Source of the DNA: CBDBJR01 sp965206445
GTDB taxonomy: Bacteria; Pseudomonadota; Gammaproteobacteria; Arenicellales; Poriferihabitantaceae
Assembly (NCBI GenBank): GCA_965206445.1
Contig: CBDBJR010000001.1
Coordinates: 572,254-636,253, forward strand
Direction: 5' to 3'
Length of the DNA: 64,000 bases
Shown: one piece after another, positions 56,301-62,300 of the stretch
How positions within the stretch are numbered: the stretch's first letter is position 1
How the letters are laid out: each line of letters starts with the position of its first letter
The notes under the pieces: generated by a model
Seen by the model: only the letters and a program-made list of their open reading frames with translations
The model's database searches: none
Told to the model about the DNA's origin: nothing
Made by a program: the position numbers and the translations under genes

Positions 56301-59300
56301 GCCAGCGCTGAGATGACGCTGACCATTCCTGTTATGGATGACGTGATTGATGAGGGAACGAGTGAGACCTTGAGTGTAATGGGCATGACCACAGTCGGCC
56401 TCACCGTCACCCCTGCCGACCTGACCATCACCGACGATGACAACGCGCCGACCGAGATTACCCTGGCGCTGAACCCGTCCAGCGTCGCTGAAGATGTCGG
56501 CAACGCCTCGATTACCGTCACCGCTACCCTTGATGGCACCACCACCCGGAGCGAGGAGACGGTTGTCAGCCTGAGCACGGCGGACGGCACGGCGACCGCG
56601 GGCGCGGACTACACGGCGGTGGCATCGGTAAACCTGACCATCCCGGCCGCTAGCGCCAGCGCTGAGATGACGCTGACCATTCCCGTCACGAATGACGTGA
56701 TTACCGAGGCGGATGAGACCTTGCGCGTCATGGGCACGACCACGGTGGGCCTCACCGTCACCGATGCGCTCCTGACCATCACCGACGACGAGCCGACCGG
56801 CGGCATTACACTGGCACTGAACCCGTCCAGCGTCGCTGAAGATGTCGGCGACGCCGCGGTCACCGTCACCGCCACCCTTACGGGTGGCGCCCGGAGCGAG
56901 GATACGGTTGTCAGCCTGGGCACGGCGGACGGCACGGCGACCGCGGGCGTGGACTACACAGCGGTGGCATCGGTAAACCTGACCATTCCGGCCACCAACG
57001 CCAGCGCTGATATGACGCTGACCATTCCCGTCATGGATGACGTGATTGACGAGGGAGCGAGTGAGACCTTAAGTGTAATGGGCACGACCACAGTAGTCGG
57101 CCTCATCGTCACCCCTGCCCACCTGACCATCACCGACGATGACGATGCCCACGTCGTCGTCTCCGAGGCGTCCCTCACGGTGCCGGAAGATGGCGGCATG
57201 GCCACCTACACAGTGGTGCTCGGAAGCCGGCCGACCGCCGATGTGACGATTACCCCGACGAGCGACGACCGCATGGCAGCCAGGGCCTCGGCGGCGCTGA
57301 CCTTCACCACGTCTAACTGGGACGCGGCGCAAACCGTCACCGTGACCGGCGTGAACGACGACATTGATAACATCGGTGACGCCCGTACGGCGACCGTGAG
57401 CCATACCGTGGCGAGCACGGACACCAACTATAACGGGGGAAGCATAACCATCAACAGTGTCACCGTGACCGTCACCGATGACGACCTCGCGCCGGACGGC
57501 ATTACCCTGACGTTGAGCCCGAACAGCGTTCGTGAAGATGTCGACGACGCCGCGATCACCGTTACCGCCACCCTTACCGGCGGCGGCACTCGAACCGAGG
57601 AGACGGTTGTCAGCCTGAGCACGGCGGACGTCACGGCGAGCGCGGGCGTGGACTACACGGCGGTGGCATCGATAGACCTGACCATCCCGGCCGCCAGCGC
57701 CAGCGCTGAGATGACGCTGACCATTCCCGTCATGGATGACGTGATTAACGAGGTGGATGAGACCTTGCGCGTCACGGGCACGACCACGGTGGGCACCCTC
57801 ACCGTCACCGGGGCGCCCCTGACCATCACCGACAATGACAACGCGCCGACCGTCATTACCCTGGCACTGAGCCCGAACAGCGTCGCTGAAGATGTCGGCA
57901 ACGCCTCGATCACCGTCACCGCTACCCTTGATGGCACCACCACCCGGAGCGAGGATACGGTTGTCAGCCTGAGCACGGCGGACGTCACGGCGACCGCGGG
58001 CGCGGACTACACAACGGTAACATCGGTAAACCTGACCATCCCGGCCGCCAGCGCCAGCGCTGAGATGACGCTGACCATTCCTGTTATGGATGACGTGATT
58101 GACGAGGGAACGAGTGAGACCTTGAGTGTAATGGGCACGACCACAGTCGGCCTCACCGTCACCCCTGCCGACCTGACCATCACCGACAATGACAACGCGC
58201 CGACCGAGATTACCCTGACACTGAGCCCGAACAGCGTCGCTGAAGATGTCGGCAACGCCTCGATCACCGTCACCGCCACCCTTATGGGCACTACCCGGAC
58301 CGAGGAGACGGTTGTCAGCCTGAGGACGGCGGACGGCACGGCAACCGCGGACGCGGACTACACGGCACCGGCACTGGTAAACCTGACCATCCCGGCCGCC
58401 AGCGCCAGCGCTGAGATGACGCTGACCATTCCCGTCACGAATGACGTGATTGACGAGGCGGATGAGACCTTGAGTGTAATGGGCACGACCACGGTGGTCG
58501 GCCTCGACGTCACTCCGCAAACCCTGACCATCACCGACAATGACAACGCGCCGACCGAGATTACCCTGACACTGAGCCCGAACAGCGTCGCTGAAGATGT
58601 CGGCAACGCCTCGATCACCGTCACCGCCACCCTTATGGGCACTACCCGGAGCGAGGAGACGGTTGTCAGCCTGAGCACGGCGAACGGCACGGCAACCGCG
58701 GGCGCGGACTACACGGCGGTGGCATCGGTAAACCTGACCATCCCGGCCACCAGCGCCAGCGCTCAGATGACGCTGACCATTCCCGTCATAGATGACGTGA
58801 TTGACGAGGCGGATGAGGCCTTGAGTGTAATGGGCACGACCACGGTGATCAGCATCACCACCATCACCGCGGCCAACCTGACCATCACCGACAATGACAA
58901 CGTGCCGACCGGCATTACCCTGGCGCTGAACCCGAACAGCGTCGCTGAAGATGTCGGCGACGCCGCGATCACCGTCACCGCCACCCTTGAGGGCACCACC
59001 ACCCGGAGCGAGGATACGGTTGTCAGCCTGAGCACGGCGGACAACACAGCGACCGCAGGCGCGGACTACACGGCGGTGGCATCGGTAAACCTGACCATCC
59101 CGGCCGCCAGCGCCAGCGCTGAGATGACGCTGACCATTCCCGTCATGGATGACGTGATTGATGAGGGAACGAGTGAGACCTTGAGTGTAATGGGCACGAC
59201 CACAGTCGGCCTCACCGTCACCCCTGCCGACCTGACCATCACCGACGATGACAACGCGCCGACCGGCATTGCCCTGACGCTGAACCCGTCCAGCGTCGCT

Positions 59301-62300
59301 GAAGATGTCGGCGACGCCGCGATCATCGTCACCGCCACCCTTGAGGGCACCACCACCCGGAGCGAGGAGACGGTTGTCAGCCTGAGCACGGCGGACGTCA
59401 CGGCGACCGCGGGCGCGGACTACACAACGGTAACATCGGTAAACCTGACCATCCCGGCCGCCAGCGCCAGCGCTGAGATGACGCTGACCATTCCTGTTAT
59501 GGATGACGTGATTGATGAGGGAACGAGTGAGACCTTGAGTGTAATGGGCATGACCACAGTCGGCCTCACCGTCACCCCTGCCGACCTGACCATCACCGAC
59601 GATGACAACGCGCCGACCGAGATTACCCTGGCGCTGAACCCGTCCAGCGTCGCTGAAGATGTCGGCAACGCCTCGATTACCGTCACCGCTACCCTTGATG
59701 GCACCACCACCCGGAGCGAGGAGACGGTTGTCAGCCTGAGCACGGCGGACGGCACGGCGACCGCGGGCGCGGACTACACGGCGGTGGCATCGGTAAACCT
59801 GACCATCCCGGCCGCTAGCGCCAGCGCTGAGATGACGCTGACCATTCCCGTCACGAATGACGTGATTACCGAGGCGGATGAGACCTTGCGCGTCATGGGC
59901 ACGACCACGGTGGGCCTCACCGTCACCGATGCGCTCCTGACCATCACCGACGACGAGCCGACCGGCGGCATTACACTGGCACTGAACCCGTCCAGCGTCG
60001 CTGAAGATGTCGGCGACGCCGCGGTCACCGTCACCGCCACCCTTACGGGTGGCGCCCGGAGCGAGGATACGGTTGTCAGCCTGGGCACGGCGGACGGCAC
60101 GGCGACCGCGGGCGTGGACTACACAGCGGTGGCATCGGTAAACCTGACCATTCCGGCCACCAACGCCAGCGCTGATATGACGCTGACCATTCCCGTCATG
60201 GATGACGTGATTGACGAGGGAGCGAGTGAGACCTTAAGTGTAATGGGCACGACCACAGTAGTCGGCCTCATCGTCACCCCTGCCCACCTGACCATCACCG
60301 ACGATGACGATGCCCACGTCGTCGTCTCCGAGGCGTCCCTCACGGTGCCGGAAGATGGCGGCATGGCCACCTACACAGTGGTGCTCGGAAGCCGGCCGAC
60401 CGCCGATGTGACGATTACCCCGACGAGCGACGACCGCATGGCAGCCAGGGCCTCGGCGGCGCTGACCTTCACCACGTCTAACTGGGACGCGGCGCAAACC
60501 GTCACCGTGACCGGCGTGAACGACGACATTGATAACATCGGTGACGCCCGTACGGCGACCGTGAGCCATACCGTGGCGAGCACGGACACCAACTATAACG
60601 GGGGAAGCATAACCATCAACAGTGTCACCGTGACCGTCACCGATGACGACCTCGCGCCGGACGGCATTACCCTGACGTTGAGCCCGAACAGCGTTCGTGA
60701 AGATGTCGACGACGCCGCGATCACCGTTACCGCCACCCTTACCGGCGGCGGCACTCGAACCGAGGAGACGGTTGTCAGCCTGAGCACGGCGGACGTCACG
60801 GCGAGCGCGGGCGTGGACTACACGGCGGTGGCATCGATAGACCTGACCATCCCGGCCGCCAGCGCCAGCGCTGAGATGACGCTGACCATTCCCGTCATGG
60901 ATGACGTGATTAACGAGGTGGATGAGACCTTGCGCGTCACGGGCACGACCACGGTGGGCACCCTCACCGTCACCGGGGCGCCCCTGACCATCACCGACAA
61001 TGACAACGCGCCGACCGTCATTACCCTGGCACTGAGCCCGAACAGCGTCGCTGAAGATGTCGGCAACGCCTCGATCACCGTCACCGCTACCCTTGATGGC
61101 ACCACCACCCGGAGCGAGGATACGGTTGTCAGCCTGAGCACGGCGGACGTCACGGCGACCGCGGGCGCGGACTACACAACGGTAACATCGGTAAACCTGA
61201 CCATCCCGGCCGCCAGCGCCAGCGCTGAGATGACGCTGACCATTCCTGTTATGGATGACGTGATTGACGAGGGAACGAGTGAGACCTTGAGTGTAATGGG
61301 CACGACCACAGTCGGCCTCACCGTCACCCCTGCCGACCTGACCATCACCGACAATGACAACGCGCCGACCGAGATTACCCTGACACTGAGCCCGAACAGC
61401 GTCGCTGAAGATGTCGGCAACGCCTCGATCACCGTCACCGCCACCCTTATGGGCACTACCCGGACCGAGGAGACGGTTGTCAGCCTGAGGACGGCGGACG
61501 GCACGGCAACCGCGGACGCGGACTACACGGCACCGGCACTGGTAAACCTGACCATCCCGGCCGCCAGCGCCAGCGCTGAGATGACGCTGACCATTCCCGT
61601 CACGAATGACGTGATTGACGAGGCGGATGAGACCTTGAGTGTAATGGGCACGACCACGGTGGTCGGCCTCGACGTCACTCCGCAAACCCTGACCATCACC
61701 GACAATGACAACGCGCCGACCGAGATTACCCTGACACTGAGCCCGAACAGCGTCGCTGAAGATGTCGGCAACGCCTCGATCACCGTCACCGCCACCCTTA
61801 TGGGCACTACCCGGAGCGAGGAGACGGTTGTCAGCCTGAGCACGGCGAACGGCACGGCAACCGCGGGCGCGGACTACACGGCGGTGGCATCGGTAAACCT
61901 GACCATCCCGGCCACCAGCGCCAGCGCTCAGATGACGCTGACCATTCCCGTCATAGATGACGTGATTGACGAGGCGGATGAGGCCTTGAGTGTAATGGGC
62001 ACGACCACGGTGATCAGCATCACCACCATCACCGCGGCCAACCTGACCATCACCGACAATGACAACGTGCCGACCGGCATTACCCTGGCGCTGAACCCGA
62101 ACAGCGTCGCTGAAGATGTCGGCGACGCCGCGATCACCGTCACCGCCACCCTTGAGGGCACCACCACCCGGAGCGAGGATACGGTTGTCAGCCTGAGCAC
62201 GGCGGACAACACAGCGACCGCAGGCGCGGACTACACGGCGGTGGCATCGGTAAACCTGACCATCCCGGCCGCCAGCGCCAGCGCTGAGATGACGCTGACC